Source of the DNA: Rhodanobacter panaciterrae | GTDB taxonomy: Bacteria > Pseudomonadota > Gammaproteobacteria > Xanthomonadales > Rhodanobacteraceae | Direction: 5' to 3' | DNA length: 64,000 nucleotides | Assembly (NCBI RefSeq): GCF_014651895.1 | Contig: NZ_BMXT01000001.1 | Coordinates: 1,488,001 to 1,552,000 of the forward strand | Notes under the pieces: generated by a model | The model's input: the letters and a program-made list of their open reading frames with translations, nothing else | Told to the model about the DNA's origin: nothing | The model's database searches: none | Shown here: positions 37,508-46,713 of the stretch, in pieces | Numbering within the stretch: the first letter of the stretch is position 1 | Layout: every line of letters begins with the position of its first letter | Translations under genes and position numbers: made by a program

Positions 37508-37831
37508 TCAGAACGGCATCTTGAAACCGGCCGGCAGATTCATCCCGGCGGTGACGCCGCCGAGCTTGTTCTTGCTGAGCTCGGCCACCTTGTTCACCGC
37601 ATCGTTGACCGCGGCGGCGACCAGATCCTCAGCCATCTCCGGATCATCGGCAAACGTCTGCCGGTCGATCTGCACACGACGCACTTCATGCGAGCCCGTC
37701 ATCACCACGCTCACCAGACCGCCGCCGGCGCTGCCGGTGACTTCCTGCTTGGCGATTTCTTCCTGTGCACGCTTCATGTCTTCCTGCATGCGCTGGGCCT
37801 GCTGCATCAGCTGACCGATCTGTCCTCTCAT
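37508..37831 (-). CDS. ybaB: YbaB/EbfC nucleoid-associated protein
   Basis: A 107-residue DNA-binding protein that forms dimers. MRGQIGQLMQQAQRMQEDMKRAQEEI begins the family helix, and GMNLPAGFKMPF is the standard C terminus. It lies between dnaX (ATGA overlap) and recR, the universal dnaX-ybaB-recR order. Confidence 0.96.
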   Translation of the reverse strand: MRGQIGQLMQQAQRMQEDMKRAQEEIAKQEVTGSAGGGLVSVVMTGSHEVRRVQIDRQTFADDPEMAEDLVAAAVNDAVNKVAELSKNKLGGVTAGMNLPAGFKMPF

Positions 37832-39528
37832 CTCACTGCTCCGGATTCGTTGTCAAAGGGTTTGATGGACTGCGGCACGACGCGCGCACCGAACTCGCGC
37901 TTCATCGACTGCACCAACGGGTCGCCTTCGATCGACTGCTCGGCCGCTGTCTGCGCTGCATCGCGCACCTGCGCCGCACGCGCTGCCGGGGTTTCCGTCA
38001 CCGCGCCATGGCTGTGGCTGACGAAGCGCAAGCGAATGCGCTCACCGAGCGCCTGCCCGATGCGCTCCTCCATCTGGCTGACCATCGGCTCGACCGCGAG
38101 GCTCATATGCGCCGGCTGCAATGCGAGCACCAGGGTCTGTCCATCGCGTTCGCGCAACACCGCATTCTGTGCCAGCAGACCGAACGGGCCGCGCAAGCCG
38201 GCACGCTCGATCAGGCTTTCCCAATTCGGCAAGCCACTGGCATCCCGCACCAGCGGAGCCGCAGTCGGGACGATCACCGGACTGGGTGCCGGTGCCGCAT
38301 GCGCTGGCGGCGCGGAATCCTGGCGGCGCTCTGCCACCGTCGCCGGGCGTGGTGGAGCGGCAGCGGCTGGTCGCGATGAGGGCGGCGCCTGCACGAGGCT
38401 GCTTGCCGCCGGGCGTTCCGTACGTGCGGCTGGTGCGCTATCGCTAGGCCGGAACGCCAGCATCCGCAGCAGCGTCATCTCGAAACCGGTGCGTGCATCC
38501 GGCGCCAGCGCCAGATCGCGCCGGCCCGAAGTGGCGATCTGGTAATACAGCTGCACGTCTTCCGGCGCGATCTGTTCGGCCAAGGCCGCCAGCGCGTTGT
38601 CGTCGTCACTGTCTTCGTCCGGCCGATAGCCGGGAATCAGCTGGATCAGCTGCAGCCGATGCAGCACGCTGGCGATATCGTCGAGCACGCCACCGAAATC
38701 CGGTGAGTAAGAAGCGATCTGCGTGCACTCGACCAGCAGCCGCTCGCCATCGCCGGCGGCCAGCGCATCGAGTACGCCCAGCACTTGCCCGCGCGCGACG
38801 CTGCCGAGCATGGTGCGCACGTCATCGGCATGCAGCGCACCACCGCCGTAGGCAATCGCCTGGTCGAGCAGCGACAGGCCGTCGCGCAAGGAACCATCGG
38901 CAGCACGCGCGAGTTCGCCGATCGCACTGTCTTCGTAGGCAATGTTTTCCGCAGCGAGGATGTGCCGCATCTGGCCGGAGATCTGCTCCGGCAGCAAGCG
39001 CTTCAGGTTGAACTTCAGGCAGCGCGACAGCACCGTCACCGGCAGCTTCTGCGGATCGGTGGTGGCGAGCAGGAACTTCACATGCGGCGGCGGCTCTTCC
39101 AGCGTCTTCAGCAACGCGTTGAACGCGTTCTTCGACAGCATGTGCACCTCGTCGACCAGATACACCTTGAAGCGACCGCGTGACGGCGCGTACTGCGCGT
39201 TCTCGATCACCTCGCGCACATCGTCCACACCGGTATTGCTGGCAGCATCGATCTCCAGCAGGTCGACAAAACGCCCTTCATCCACCGAGGTACACACCGA
39301 GCATTCGCCGCAGGGATCAGCCGACTGCCCGCGCTCGCAGTTCAGCGACTTGGCGAAGATGCGCGCGATGGTGGTCTTGCCGACACCACGCGTGCCGGTG
39401 AACAGGTAGGCGTGATGCATGCGTCCGGTCTCGAGCGCATTGGTGAGCGCGCGCACCACATGCTCTTGCCCGACCAGCTCGGCGAACTTGCGCGGGCGCC
39501 ACTTGCGTGCGAGTACCTGATAAGACAT
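37828..39528 (-). CDS. dnaX: DNA polymerase III subunit gamma/tau
   Basis: A 566-residue clamp-loader ATPase. Walker A FTGTRGVGKTTIARIF, the zinc module CGECSVC, Walker B VYLVDEVHMLSKNAFNALLKTLEEPP and the arginine finger region SRCLKFNL are present. A Pro/Ala-rich linker (about 365-430) precedes the tau C-terminal domain. I saw no A-rich slippery site like that of E. coli dnaX. Confidence 0.96.
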   Translation of the reverse strand: MSYQVLARKWRPRKFAELVGQEHVVRALTNALETGRMHHAYLFTGTRGVGKTTIARIFAKSLNCERGQSADPCGECSVCTSVDEGRFVDLLEIDAASNTGVDDVREVIENAQYAPSRGRFKVYLVDEVHMLSKNAFNALLKTLEEPPPHVKFLLATTDPQKLPVTVLSRCLKFNLKRLLPEQISGQMRHILAAENIAYEDSAIGELARAADGSLRDGLSLLDQAIAYGGGALHADDVRTMLGSVARGQVLGVLDALAAGDGERLLVECTQIASYSPDFGGVLDDIASVLHRLQLIQLIPGYRPDEDSDDDNALAALAEQIAPEDVQLYYQIATSGRRDLALAPDARTGFEMTLLRMLAFRPSDSAPAARTERPAASSLVQAPPSSRPAAAAPPRPATVAERRQDSAPPAHAAPAPSPVIVPTAAPLVRDASGLPNWESLIERAGLRGPFGLLAQNAVLRERDGQTLVLALQPAHMSLAVEPMVSQMEERIGQALGERIRLRFVSHSHGAVTETPAARAAQVRDAAQTAAEQSIEGDPLVQSMKREFGARVVPQSIKPFDNESGAVR

Positions 39529-39621
39529 GCCTGACTACCTTGGGGCGAACAGTGATTGTGCCAAGTCGGGCGGGGTAAGTCAGTAAACGAGACGGGGAAT
39601 CAGTCGCCCCGAAAAGGCGGC

Positions 39622-39725
39622 GGCCCCGCCAGCCACACCCCGGCACCCGAATCATTCGCTACCGTTGCTTCCTTCCGGACCTGGCGGAGTTTGCGAACTA
39701 TCGTCGCGGGGGGACCGACGGGGCC
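39622..39725 (-). ncRNA. ffs: Signal recognition particle RNA (4.5S type)
   Basis: On the minus strand the conserved apical domain AGGTCCGGAAGGAAGCA is exact, and the two ends pair (GGCCCCGTC with GGCGGGGCC). The size, about 104 nt, fits the bacterial short SRP RNA that partners Ffh. A CCTTTTC follows at about 39612-39618. It lies upstream of dnaX on the same strand, as often seen. Confidence 0.95.
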
Positions 39726-39826
39726 ACCATAGACGTGGGCTGTTAAGCCCTGCCACGACAGCGCGGATAGCTGTCACAGCACTTCATGTAGCGAGAACTC
39801 GAAGGTACTCGCACGGTTTCACTCAC

Positions 39827-39916
39827 TGGCGGAGAGAGCGGGATTCGAACCCGCGATAGGTTTTACCCTATACACACTTTCCAGGCGTGCTCCTTCAACC
39901 ACTCGGACACCTCTCC
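39827..39916 (-). tRNA. tRNA-Ser (GGA)
   Basis: A 90-nt class II tRNA with a long variable arm. The anticodon loop is CTGGAAA (anticodon GGA), the discriminator is G73, and CCA is encoded. The acceptor GGAGAGG pairs with TCTCTCC with one G-U at its base. Confidence 0.96.
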
Positions 39917-39968
39917 GCATGGGTGAAACCGCCTTTGCCGGACCTTCAAGCTCCGGCAAAGAAGCGGA

Positions 39969-39997
39969 AGGATAGCCGCAGGCCCGGATACAGGCAA
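39969..39997 (-). promoter_or_regulatory. Promoter of tRNA-Ser
   Basis: On the minus strand TTGCCT (39992-39997), a 17-nt spacer and TATCCT (39969-39974), about 52 nt before the tRNA. The leader contains an imperfect inverted repeat (TTTGCCGGAGCTTGAAGGTCCGGCAAA region). Confidence 0.6.
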
Positions 39998-40013
39998 GCG
40001 GATGCAGCTTGAT

Positions 40014-40775
40014 TCAACCCACATCGGCCCGTGGCGTGGACGGTTCGCCCACGGCGATCCGGTCACCGGTAGCCGCGATGCGGTAGCCGAGCGCAGCCAG
40101 TGCGGTGCCATCGGCCACACTGCCGTAGTGGTACAGCAGCAGCCGCGAGCGCATCGCTTCGCTCGGATATTCACGTTCGATATCGTCGATGCCGGTGTGT
40201 GAGGGATTACCAACCAGGCTGCAATCGTGCGCGATCACTTCATTGCCATCGGCGTAGCGCGCGAGCACTTCGGGAATCGGCCGGGTGTCGCCGGTGTAGA
40301 CGAAACTGCCATCCAATGCGAGTCCGTACGATGTACCCGGCACATGGTGGCGAGTGGCGAACACGTCGAACCACAGCCCGTCGAGCCAGAAGCCACGCGT
40401 GCACGGGACCAGGCGGAATGCTTCCCAGAAATTGACGCCGCCCTCGGCAAGCACTCCCGGATAATCCGCCACGCGCGCCTGCAGCCATGGAATCAGCCCG
40501 GCATGCGCAAACAGCCTGGTGGTGCCGCGCAAGTGCGGATCGAACCATAGCCGGATGAACAGCCGCTCCAGCCCGGCCACGTGATCCATGTGGGTGTGCG
40601 TGATGTATAGCGCGGGCGGCAAGGCGTCGTAGGCAGCCACGTAGCGATCCAGCGTGTCGGGGCCGCAGTCGATCAGCAGCTGCGGCACGCCGGCGCGCTC
40701 CAGCACCACGGCCGAGGAGCCGAGTTCCACCGCATGCGCGGCGCCCACCCCGAGAAAATGCAGATGCCAGTTCAT
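40014..40775 (-). CDS. Metallo-beta-lactamase-fold hydrolase
   Basis: A 253-residue MBL-fold enzyme. The metal motif THTHMDHVAGLE (HxHxDH) is intact, with YTGDTRPIP and AHDCS as later ligands. It resembles RNase Z/phosphodiesterase-like members; the substrate is unknown. The start at 40773-40775 overlaps the kdkA stop (ATGA), so it is probably made together with the Kdo kinase. Confidence 0.85.
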   Translation of the reverse strand: MNWHLHFLGVGAAHAVELGSSAVVLERAGVPQLLIDCGPDTLDRYVAAYDALPPALYITHTHMDHVAGLERLFIRLWFDPHLRGTTRLFAHAGLIPWLQARVADYPGVLAEGGVNFWEAFRLVPCTRGFWLDGLWFDVFATRHHVPGTSYGLALDGSFVYTGDTRPIPEVLARYADGNEVIAHDCSLVGNPSHTGIDDIEREYPSEAMRSRLLLYHYGSVADGTALAALGYRIAATGDRIAVGEPSTPRADVG

Positions 40776-41503
40776 GGAGTCAGCGTACGCCCGTATCGGT
40801 AAAGTAGCGGTTGCCAGATGGCTTTTTCGAATGCCGCTTCGCCCTGACTGGCGGCACCGAGCTTGAACAGCGAACGGCGCAGGCGCTGCAGGTTGGCCTG
40901 CTGCCACGCATCGGCCGGCGTGCGCAGCCGGCCACGGTCGAAGTCGATCAGGTACAACTCGTCTGATGTCACCAGCACGTTGTGCGCATTCAGATCGGCA
41001 TGCCAGATTCCGGCGCGATGAAAGCGTGCGACCAGCGCACCGACCTCCTCAGCCAATTCCTCATCCAGCCGACCCGCCGCCAGACACTCGGCCAGTGTCT
41101 GCGCATGGGCAATGCGGCGGGTGATCAGATCGGCGCCGTAGAACAGGCTACCCCGGCAGTAACGGGCTGCGACCACGGCCGGCCCTGGCAGACCGAGCCG
41201 GGCGATTTCGGCCAGCAGGCGAAATTCCGCGAAAGGGCGCGTGCGATTTGCACCGGTCCACAGATAACGATCACCCATCAGCGCAGCGACCAGGCCACCA
41301 CGACGGTAATGCCGCAACACGCACTCGCCGGCCGGCGTGGCAATGATCGCCACACCGCCACGACCTCCGGCCTGGGAACGCAACGCATCCCGCCCACGCC
41401 AGTAATCCGGCGCAAACCAGTCATGCCCGACTTGTGGCGATACCGCCGCGTCGAACAGAATCGCGCCTTCGGCATCCTTGTAGGTTCGTTCCTGCATCAT
41501 CAT
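40772..41503 (-). CDS. kdkA: 3-deoxy-D-manno-octulosonate (Kdo) kinase
   Basis: A 243-residue kinase-fold enzyme that phosphorylates Kdo in the lipid A inner core at the cytoplasmic face. The family stretch VLRHYRRGGLVAALMGDRYLW is typical of KdkA; the catalytic loop is HADLNAHNVLV and the metal motif is LIDFDRGR. Three ATGs in a row begin the gene. KdkA replaces a second Kdo in bacteria with one Kdo per lipid A. It is divergent from a heptosyltransferase gene 35 bp away. Confidence 0.92.
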   Translation of the reverse strand: MMMQERTYKDAEGAILFDAAVSPQVGHDWFAPDYWRGRDALRSQAGGRGGVAIIATPAGECVLRHYRRGGLVAALMGDRYLWTGANRTRPFAEFRLLAEIARLGLPGPAVVAARYCRGSLFYGADLITRRIAHAQTLAECLAAGRLDEELAEEVGALVARFHRAGIWHADLNAHNVLVTSDELYLIDFDRGRLRTPADAWQQANLQRLRRSLFKLGAASQGEAAFEKAIWQPLLYRYGRTLTP

Positions 41504-41538
41504 GCCCAGTGATTGCCCTCGATTCTAACCCAGGCCCC

Positions 41539-42582
41539 ATGACAACCCTTGCCTCGATCTGCCTGCTGCGCACCTCCGCCATCGGCGATGTCACCCATGT
41601 GGTACCGCTCGTGCGCACCCTGCAACAGGCATGGCCGCACACCGCGTTGACGTGGGTCGTCGGCAAGCTGGAACGCAAACTGGTCGGCGACCTGCCCGGT
41701 GTGGAGTTCGTCACGTTCGACAAGGCGGCGGGCTGGGCTGGCATGCGTGCGGTGCATGCAGCGCTGCGCGGACGACGTTTCGATGCGCTGCTGCAGATGC
41801 AGGTCGCCATGCGCTCGAATCTGTTGAGTGTGGGTATCAAGGCCGAGCGCCGTGTTGGCTACGACTATGCACGTGCGAAAGACCTGCATAGCCTGGTCAT
41901 CAACGAACGCATCCCGGCGCGCAATGGCGAACATGTGCTGGATGCGATCGGCAGCTTCTGCGAACCGCTTGGATTGAAGCAGACCTCCGTACGCTGGGAC
42001 ATCCCGATTCCCGATGAGGCGCATGCCTGGGCCGTCGAACAATTGCCCGGCGACGCGCCCACTCTGTTGGTCAGCCCCACTTCCAGTCATGCATTGCGCA
42101 ACTGGCGACCGGAGCGCTATGCCGCGGTGATGGATCATGCCGCCGCACGCGGTTGGCGCGTGGCACTGGTCGGCGGCCCTTCAGCGATGGAACGCACGAT
42201 GGCCGATGCGGTGCTGGCCGCGTGCCAACGCACGCCGATTGACCTCACCGGCAAGGACACACTGAAAAAACTGATGGCTCTACTCAGTCGCGCGCAGCTT
42301 TTGCTGACACCCGACTCCGGCCCGATGCATATGGCCAACGCCGTCGGCACCAAGGTTCTTGGCCTGCACGCAGCAAGCAATCCGGATCGCTCCGGCCCTT
42401 ACTCCGACCGCCGCTGGTGTGTGAACAAGTACGACGAGGCCGCGCGCAAATATCTCGGCAAGTCGGCCAGCGAAATTCCATGGGGCAGCAAGATCGAGAA
42501 GCCCGGCGTGATGGACCTGATCGGCGTCGACGAAGTGATCGAGCGCTACGAAGCCGCAGCGCGCAAGCTTGGTTTGGACTGA
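41539..42582 (+). CDS. waaC: Lipopolysaccharide heptosyltransferase family protein (WaaC-like)
   Basis: A 347-residue GT9 glycosyltransferase, likely adding heptose to the LPS core. The N terminus ICLLRTSAIGDVTHVVPL and the donor-binding LLTPDSGPMHMANAVGTKVLGL are typical. The start at 41539 is chosen; upstream codons lie in kdkA. Proximity to kdkA supports an inner-core role, but the exact acceptor (heptosyltransferase I or another) is not certain. Confidence 0.87.
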   Translation: MTTLASICLLRTSAIGDVTHVVPLVRTLQQAWPHTALTWVVGKLERKLVGDLPGVEFVTFDKAAGWAGMRAVHAALRGRRFDALLQMQVAMRSNLLSVGIKAERRVGYDYARAKDLHSLVINERIPARNGEHVLDAIGSFCEPLGLKQTSVRWDIPIPDEAHAWAVEQLPGDAPTLLVSPTSSHALRNWRPERYAAVMDHAAARGWRVALVGGPSAMERTMADAVLAACQRTPIDLTGKDTLKKLMALLSRAQLLLTPDSGPMHMANAVGTKVLGLHAASNPDRSGPYSDRRWCVNKYDEAARKYLGKSASEIPWGSKIEKPGVMDLIGVDEVIERYEAAARKLGLD

Positions 42583-42592
42583 GGCTGCCGCC

Positions 42593-42991
42593 TCAGACCG
42601 CCCGATAGTCCTGGTACGATTTTTCCTCGACCAGCTGCGAACCGAGCTTGAGGTTGATCTCGCGCTTGAACGCCGCACGTTCGTCGTTGCGGAAATACAC
42701 CGCACGCGCCAGCTCGATGAACTCCTGATCGAACGCCTGCGCGCGCTCCTTCAGACGGATCTTGTCCTCGATGTCCCACAGCAGCTCGTTCACCGCCAGC
42801 AGGCGTGCACGCTCGTCGGCGATGTCGGTTTGCGAAGCGGCATGGTTGGCCCAAGTCGCGTTGAGCAGATCCAGCTCGTTGCGCACATTGGCCAGCTTGG
42901 CTTCGTCGGTAATCCGCTGCGACTTGATCTCGAGGATGGTGATCTTGTCGATCAGCTCGCCGTAGGACACGGGTGTTTGGATCAGGCTCAT
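42593..42991 (-). CDS. DUF6165 family protein
   Basis: A 132-residue helical, charged protein starting MSLIQTPVSYGELIDKITIL. It matches a family of unknown function often found near LPS or glycan genes. No signal peptide or membrane helix is seen. It converges with the heptosyltransferase gene (10-bp gap) and lies 27 nt downstream of hutH. Confidence 0.8.
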   Translation of the reverse strand: MSLIQTPVSYGELIDKITILEIKSQRITDEAKLANVRNELDLLNATWANHAASQTDIADERARLLAVNELLWDIEDKIRLKERAQAFDQEFIELARAVYFRNDERAAFKREINLKLGSQLVEEKSYQDYRAV

Positions 42992-43018
42992 GGACTTGTT
43001 TCCGTCAAAGAATGATGT

Positions 43019-44920
43019 TCAGGCAACGGAGCGGAACGCGCCCTGCTGCACCAGGGCACAGACCGTACGCACGTCGCCGTCCATCGCGCGGTCGCGATGC
43101 ATGAAGCCGATGTGCCGGCGCAGGATCGCATGCGCATCGCGCACGCTGCTGCCAGCATGGAAGTCGCCGGCGTTAGCCAGTGCGGCGGTGAGCTGCTGCA
43201 CCTCGGCGACAAACTGCGCGTAGTGCGGCTGATCCTCACGCGGTGCGTTGCTGATCTTCGCCACCAGCGCCTGCCAGCCACCGCGACTGGCCAGTCGACG
43301 CGCGGCATTCAGCATTGCCTGACGATAGTCCAGCGCCTGTGCGGCCGTATACAGCTCCAGCGCCAGCACGTGACCGAGATCTTCGGTCATCTCCAGCACG
43401 TGGCGCGCCTCGTTGGCACCCATCGACACGTGATCCTCGGCGTTCGCGCTGGTCGGCACCGAATACACGCTGGCTGGATGCGCGCGGGTGGCGAGATCGT
43501 TGACCAGCGCCGCGGCGGTGTATTGCACGATCATGAAGCCGGAATCGGTGCCGTCCTCGTTGCCGGTGAGAAACGCCGGCAGGCCGTCGTTGGTGGCCGA
43601 ATCGACCAGCTTGTTGAGCCGACGCTCGGAGATCGAGGCCAGCACCGGGATCGCCGCCTTCACGTAACTCATCGCCAGCGCCAGCGGCATGCCGTGGAAG
43701 TGGCCGGCCGAGATCACCTGCTCCTCGATGAACTGCGCGTCTTCGTTGTCCGGGAAGATCAGCGGATTGTCGGTGACCGAGTTCAGCTCGATATCGAACA
43801 CCCGGCACGCCTGTGCCCAGGCATCACGCACCGCGCCGTGGACCTGCGGCATGCAGCGCAGGCTGTAGGCATCCTGCGGCTGATGCTTCTTGCCACCCTT
43901 GAACGGCAGGAAGCGACTGTAGAAAGCCTCGCGACCATGCCGCTGGTTGGCCGGTACCCAGTCCCAGCCAATGTCGAAACTGAGCGCCTGGTCGTCCGGC
44001 TCGCTCCACGCCTCGGCACTCCACGACTTGAAGCGCGGCACCAGGTGATACGGAATATCGACCAAGGTGGAACCGGCCAGCAACTCGCGCACATGCGCGG
44101 CGGTCTCGACCTGGCCTGGATGCGGACGCAGTGCATGTACTTCGGGGCGCAAGGCACCGCTGCGACCGGCGAACGCGTCCAGTGTCATCGACGCGGCGAG
44201 GTCGGCGGTATCCAGCAGTTGCTCCAGCGTATCCAGCGCCAGCACGCCGGTCGCCAGCATCTGGGCGGTGCCGTTGTTGAGCGCCAGACCTTCCTTGAAC
44301 GACAGCCGGATCGGCGTGAGACCCGCGCGCTTCAGCGCTTCCGCACCCGACAGGCGTTCGCCCTGATAAAACGCCTCGCCACCACCGAGCAACACGATCG
44401 CCAGATGCGACAGCGGCGCCAGATCGCCACTGGCGCCGACCGAACCCTTCTCGGGCACCACCGGCACTACACCGGCATTGAGCATCGCGGTCAGCGCCTC
44501 GAGCGTGCTCACGCGGATACCCGAGTGACCACGCATCAGCGTATTGATGCGGATCAGCAGCATCGCCCGCACCACGTCTTCGCCGAACGGCTTGCCCACG
44601 CATACGGCATGGGTGGTGATCAGGTTGTGCTGGAGTTCTTCCAGCAGCGTGCCCTCGGGCTTGTGCAGATTCCCGCCCGGCAATTCGTCGCGCAGACGAT
44701 GCGCGCCTAGCAGCTTGTCCGCATTGCTGCCGAAACCGGTGGTGACGCCATAGGTCGGCTCACCACAGCTGACTTTCTCGGCGAGAAAATCCGCCGCGCG
44801 CTGCACGCGCTTGAGTCCTGCCGGATCCAGTGAAACCTTGCTGCCGTTGCGTGCCACCGCCACCAGCTGGCCGCGGGTGAGGCTGTTGCCGTCGAGAACG
44901 ATGGTGTCGAATTTGCTCAC
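43019..44920 (-). CDS. hutH: Histidine ammonia-lyase-like enzyme, long form
   Basis: A 633-residue MIO-type lyase. The Ala-Ser-Gly that forms the MIO cofactor is in GSVGASGDLAPLSH near residues 160-162. The selectivity pair reads TH in NLITTHAVCVG, which fits histidine rather than tyrosine or phenylalanine. It is about 120 residues longer than usual, with an insert of about 60 residues near 282-347 (VPRFKSWSAEAW to LPFKGGKK) and another of about 40-50 near 530-580. No other hut genes lie nearby. Substrate histidine is likely but not proven. Confidence 0.85.
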   Translation of the reverse strand: MSKFDTIVLDGNSLTRGQLVAVARNGSKVSLDPAGLKRVQRAADFLAEKVSCGEPTYGVTTGFGSNADKLLGAHRLRDELPGGNLHKPEGTLLEELQHNLITTHAVCVGKPFGEDVVRAMLLIRINTLMRGHSGIRVSTLEALTAMLNAGVVPVVPEKGSVGASGDLAPLSHLAIVLLGGGEAFYQGERLSGAEALKRAGLTPIRLSFKEGLALNNGTAQMLATGVLALDTLEQLLDTADLAASMTLDAFAGRSGALRPEVHALRPHPGQVETAAHVRELLAGSTLVDIPYHLVPRFKSWSAEAWSEPDDQALSFDIGWDWVPANQRHGREAFYSRFLPFKGGKKHQPQDAYSLRCMPQVHGAVRDAWAQACRVFDIELNSVTDNPLIFPDNEDAQFIEEQVISAGHFHGMPLALAMSYVKAAIPVLASISERRLNKLVDSATNDGLPAFLTGNEDGTDSGFMIVQYTAAALVNDLATRAHPASVYSVPTSANAEDHVSMGANEARHVLEMTEDLGHVLALELYTAAQALDYRQAMLNAARRLASRGGWQALVAKISNAPREDQPHYAQFVAEVQQLTAALANAGDFHAGSSVRDAHAILRRHIGFMHRDRAMDGDVRTVCALVQQGAFRSVA

Positions 44921-44978
44921 TGCTGCCTCACTGATGAATTGTGTCGTCCGTTTACTGATCGCCTGACCGCAGGGGCAT

Positions 44979-46397
44979 TCAGCCCATCGCCGCGGCCTGC
45001 TCCAGTTCCACCCGCAAGGTCTTGATCAACTCGCTGCGTGCCACCTCGAACTGATCCTCGCGGCGCAGATCCTTCACCGTCACCACGCCCTTGGCGATCT
45101 CGTCCTCGCCCAGCACGATCACGAAACGGATGCCGGCGCGGTCGGCGTACTTGAACTGCTTGCCGAGCTTGCCACCTTCCAGCACCACCTCGGTGGCGAT
45201 GCCGGCACCGCGCAACTCGCTGGCCAGCGCCAGATAGGCCGGCAGTTGCGCCGCGTCCATCTGGGTCACCAGCACGTCGACCGTGCTGGTCGCTGTGCTG
45301 ATCAGGCCGGCATCGCGCAGCTGCCAGTACAGGCGGGTCAGGCCGATCGAGATGCCGACGCCGGGCAGCTGCGACTTGGTGTACTGGCTGGCCAGATTCT
45401 CGTAGCGGCCGCCGGAGCAGATCGAGCCGATCTGCGGATGATCATTCAGCGTGGTCTCGTAGACCGTGCCGGTGTAGTAGTCGAGGCCACGTGCGATCGA
45501 CAGGTTCAGCACGTAATGCGTTTCCGGCACGCCGAACGCGTGAATCAGGCCAAGCACTTCCTTCAGCTCGTTGCGGCCCTGCTCCATCGCCTCGGGGCCG
45601 GCACCCAGTGCATCAAGCTTGTCGTACGCATCCTGCAGCGAGGTCGAGCGCACCTGCACGAAGGCCAAGATCTTCTGCGCCACCTCGGCACTCAAGCCGA
45701 ACGTCGCACCAGTCAGCGTGTCGCGCACATAATCGGCGCCACGCTTGTCCAGCTTGTCCACCTCGCGCAGCACCAGCATCTGCTGCTCGCCGTCGACGAT
45801 GCCAAGGCTCTCGAAATAGCCGCGCATCAGCTTGCGGTTGTTGAGCTGGATGGTGAACGCGCCGATGTTCAGCTCGCGGAACACGCTGTAGATCACCGCC
45901 GGAATTTCGGCGTCGTAACGCACCGACAACGCATCCTTGCCGATCACGTCGATGTCGCACTGGTAGAACTCGCGGAAACGACCACGCTGGGCACGCTCGC
46001 CGCGATATACCTTCTGCATCTGGTAGCGGCGGAACGGGAAGCTCAGGTCGCGCTCGTGTTCGGCCACATAGCGCGCCAGCGGCACGGTGAGATCGAAGCG
46101 CAGGGCCAGTTCGGGCACGTACTGAGTCGTCACCCAACCTTCTTTTGGCTCGCTTACGAGCTCATGCTGCTTCTCAAGCGCACCGGTCGACTGCACGAAG
46201 TACACCTGCCGCTCGGTCTCGCCGCCGGTCTTGGTCAGCAGTACGTCGGAGTATTCGATCACCGGCGTCTCGATCGGCAGGAAACCGAAACGCTCGTAAT
46301 TGCGACGAATCACGTCGAGCATGCGCTGGAATGCGATCTGGTCGAGCGGCAGCAGCTCGAGCACGCCGGGCATGGTGCGGGCCGGGGTAAGCGCCAT
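44979..46397 (-). CDS. hisS: Histidine-tRNA ligase
   Basis: A 472-residue class II synthetase. Motif 2 is in [28 protein letters not shown], the His-binding stretch is [15 protein letters not shown], and motif 3 is [11 protein letters not shown]. The start at 46395-46397 is chosen; the frame is open 44 codons upstream but that overlaps the tRNA-Pro promoter region. It is upstream of the ammonia-lyase gene. Confidence 0.95.
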   Translation of the reverse strand: MALTPARTMPGVLELLPLDQIAFQRMLDVIRRNYERFGFLPIETPVIEYSDVLLTKTGGETERQVYFVQSTGALEKQHELVSEPKEGWVTTQYVPELALRFDLTVPLARYVAEHERDLSFPFRRYQMQKVYRGERAQRGRFREFYQCDIDVIGKDALSVRYDAEIPAVIYSVFRELNIGAFTIQLNNRKLMRGYFESLGIVDGEQQMLVLREVDKLDKRGADYVRDTLTGATFGLSAEVAQKILAFVQVRSTSLQDAYDKLDALGAGPEAMEQGRNELKEVLGLIHAFGVPETHYVLNLSIARGLDYYTGTVYETTLNDHPQIGSICSGGRYENLASQYTKSQLPGVGISIGLTRLYWQLRDAGLISTATSTVDVLVTQMDAAQLPAYLALASELRGAGIATEVVLEGGKLGKQFKYADRAGIRFVIVLGEDEIAKGVVTVKDLRREDQFEVARSELIKTLRVELEQAAAMG

Positions 46398-46522
46398 GGA
46401 ATCCTCTACTGACGATGGGGGATATTCCGTCTGACGGTTGAGCGCGCGACGGCAGCCGTCAAGATTAGCAGAACGCCATGCGGCTTCCGCAGCCGCGCCG
46501 GCAACAGAATGCATTGAAACTG

Positions 46523-46551
46523 TTGCCAAGCTCCCGCCCGACGATTAAGAT
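46523..46551 (+). promoter_or_regulatory. Sigma-70 promoter of tRNA-Pro
   Basis: TTGCCA (46523-46528), a 17-nt spacer and TAAGAT (46546-46551), with a GC-rich discriminator typical of stable-RNA promoters. The start point is expected about 7 nt before the tRNA. Confidence 0.8.
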
Positions 46552-46564
46552 ACGCGGCTTCCCA

Positions 46565-46641
<77 letters not shown>

Positions 46642-46654
46642 AAATTCGATGAAG

Positions 46655-46679
46655 AAGCCGGCCTTGCGCCGGCTTTTTT
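46655..46679 (+). terminator. Intrinsic terminator after tRNA-Pro
   Basis: An 8-bp stem AAGCCGGC / GCCGGCTT with a 5-nt loop is followed by T residues through 46679. It starts 14 nt after the tRNA. Confidence 0.88.
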
Positions 46680-46713
46680 ATGTCTAACTATTCGATTACA
46701 GGTAACGCACTCA

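Noticed and set aside
37828..39528. Programmed frameshift in dnaX
   Set aside because: I found no A-rich slippery heptamer with a following stem like that of E. coli.
43019..44920. The ammonia-lyase as part of an aryl-polyene or xanthomonadin cluster
   Set aside because: No ketosynthases, acyl carrier or glycosyltransferases of such a cluster lie next to it, and the selectivity pair looks histidine-like.
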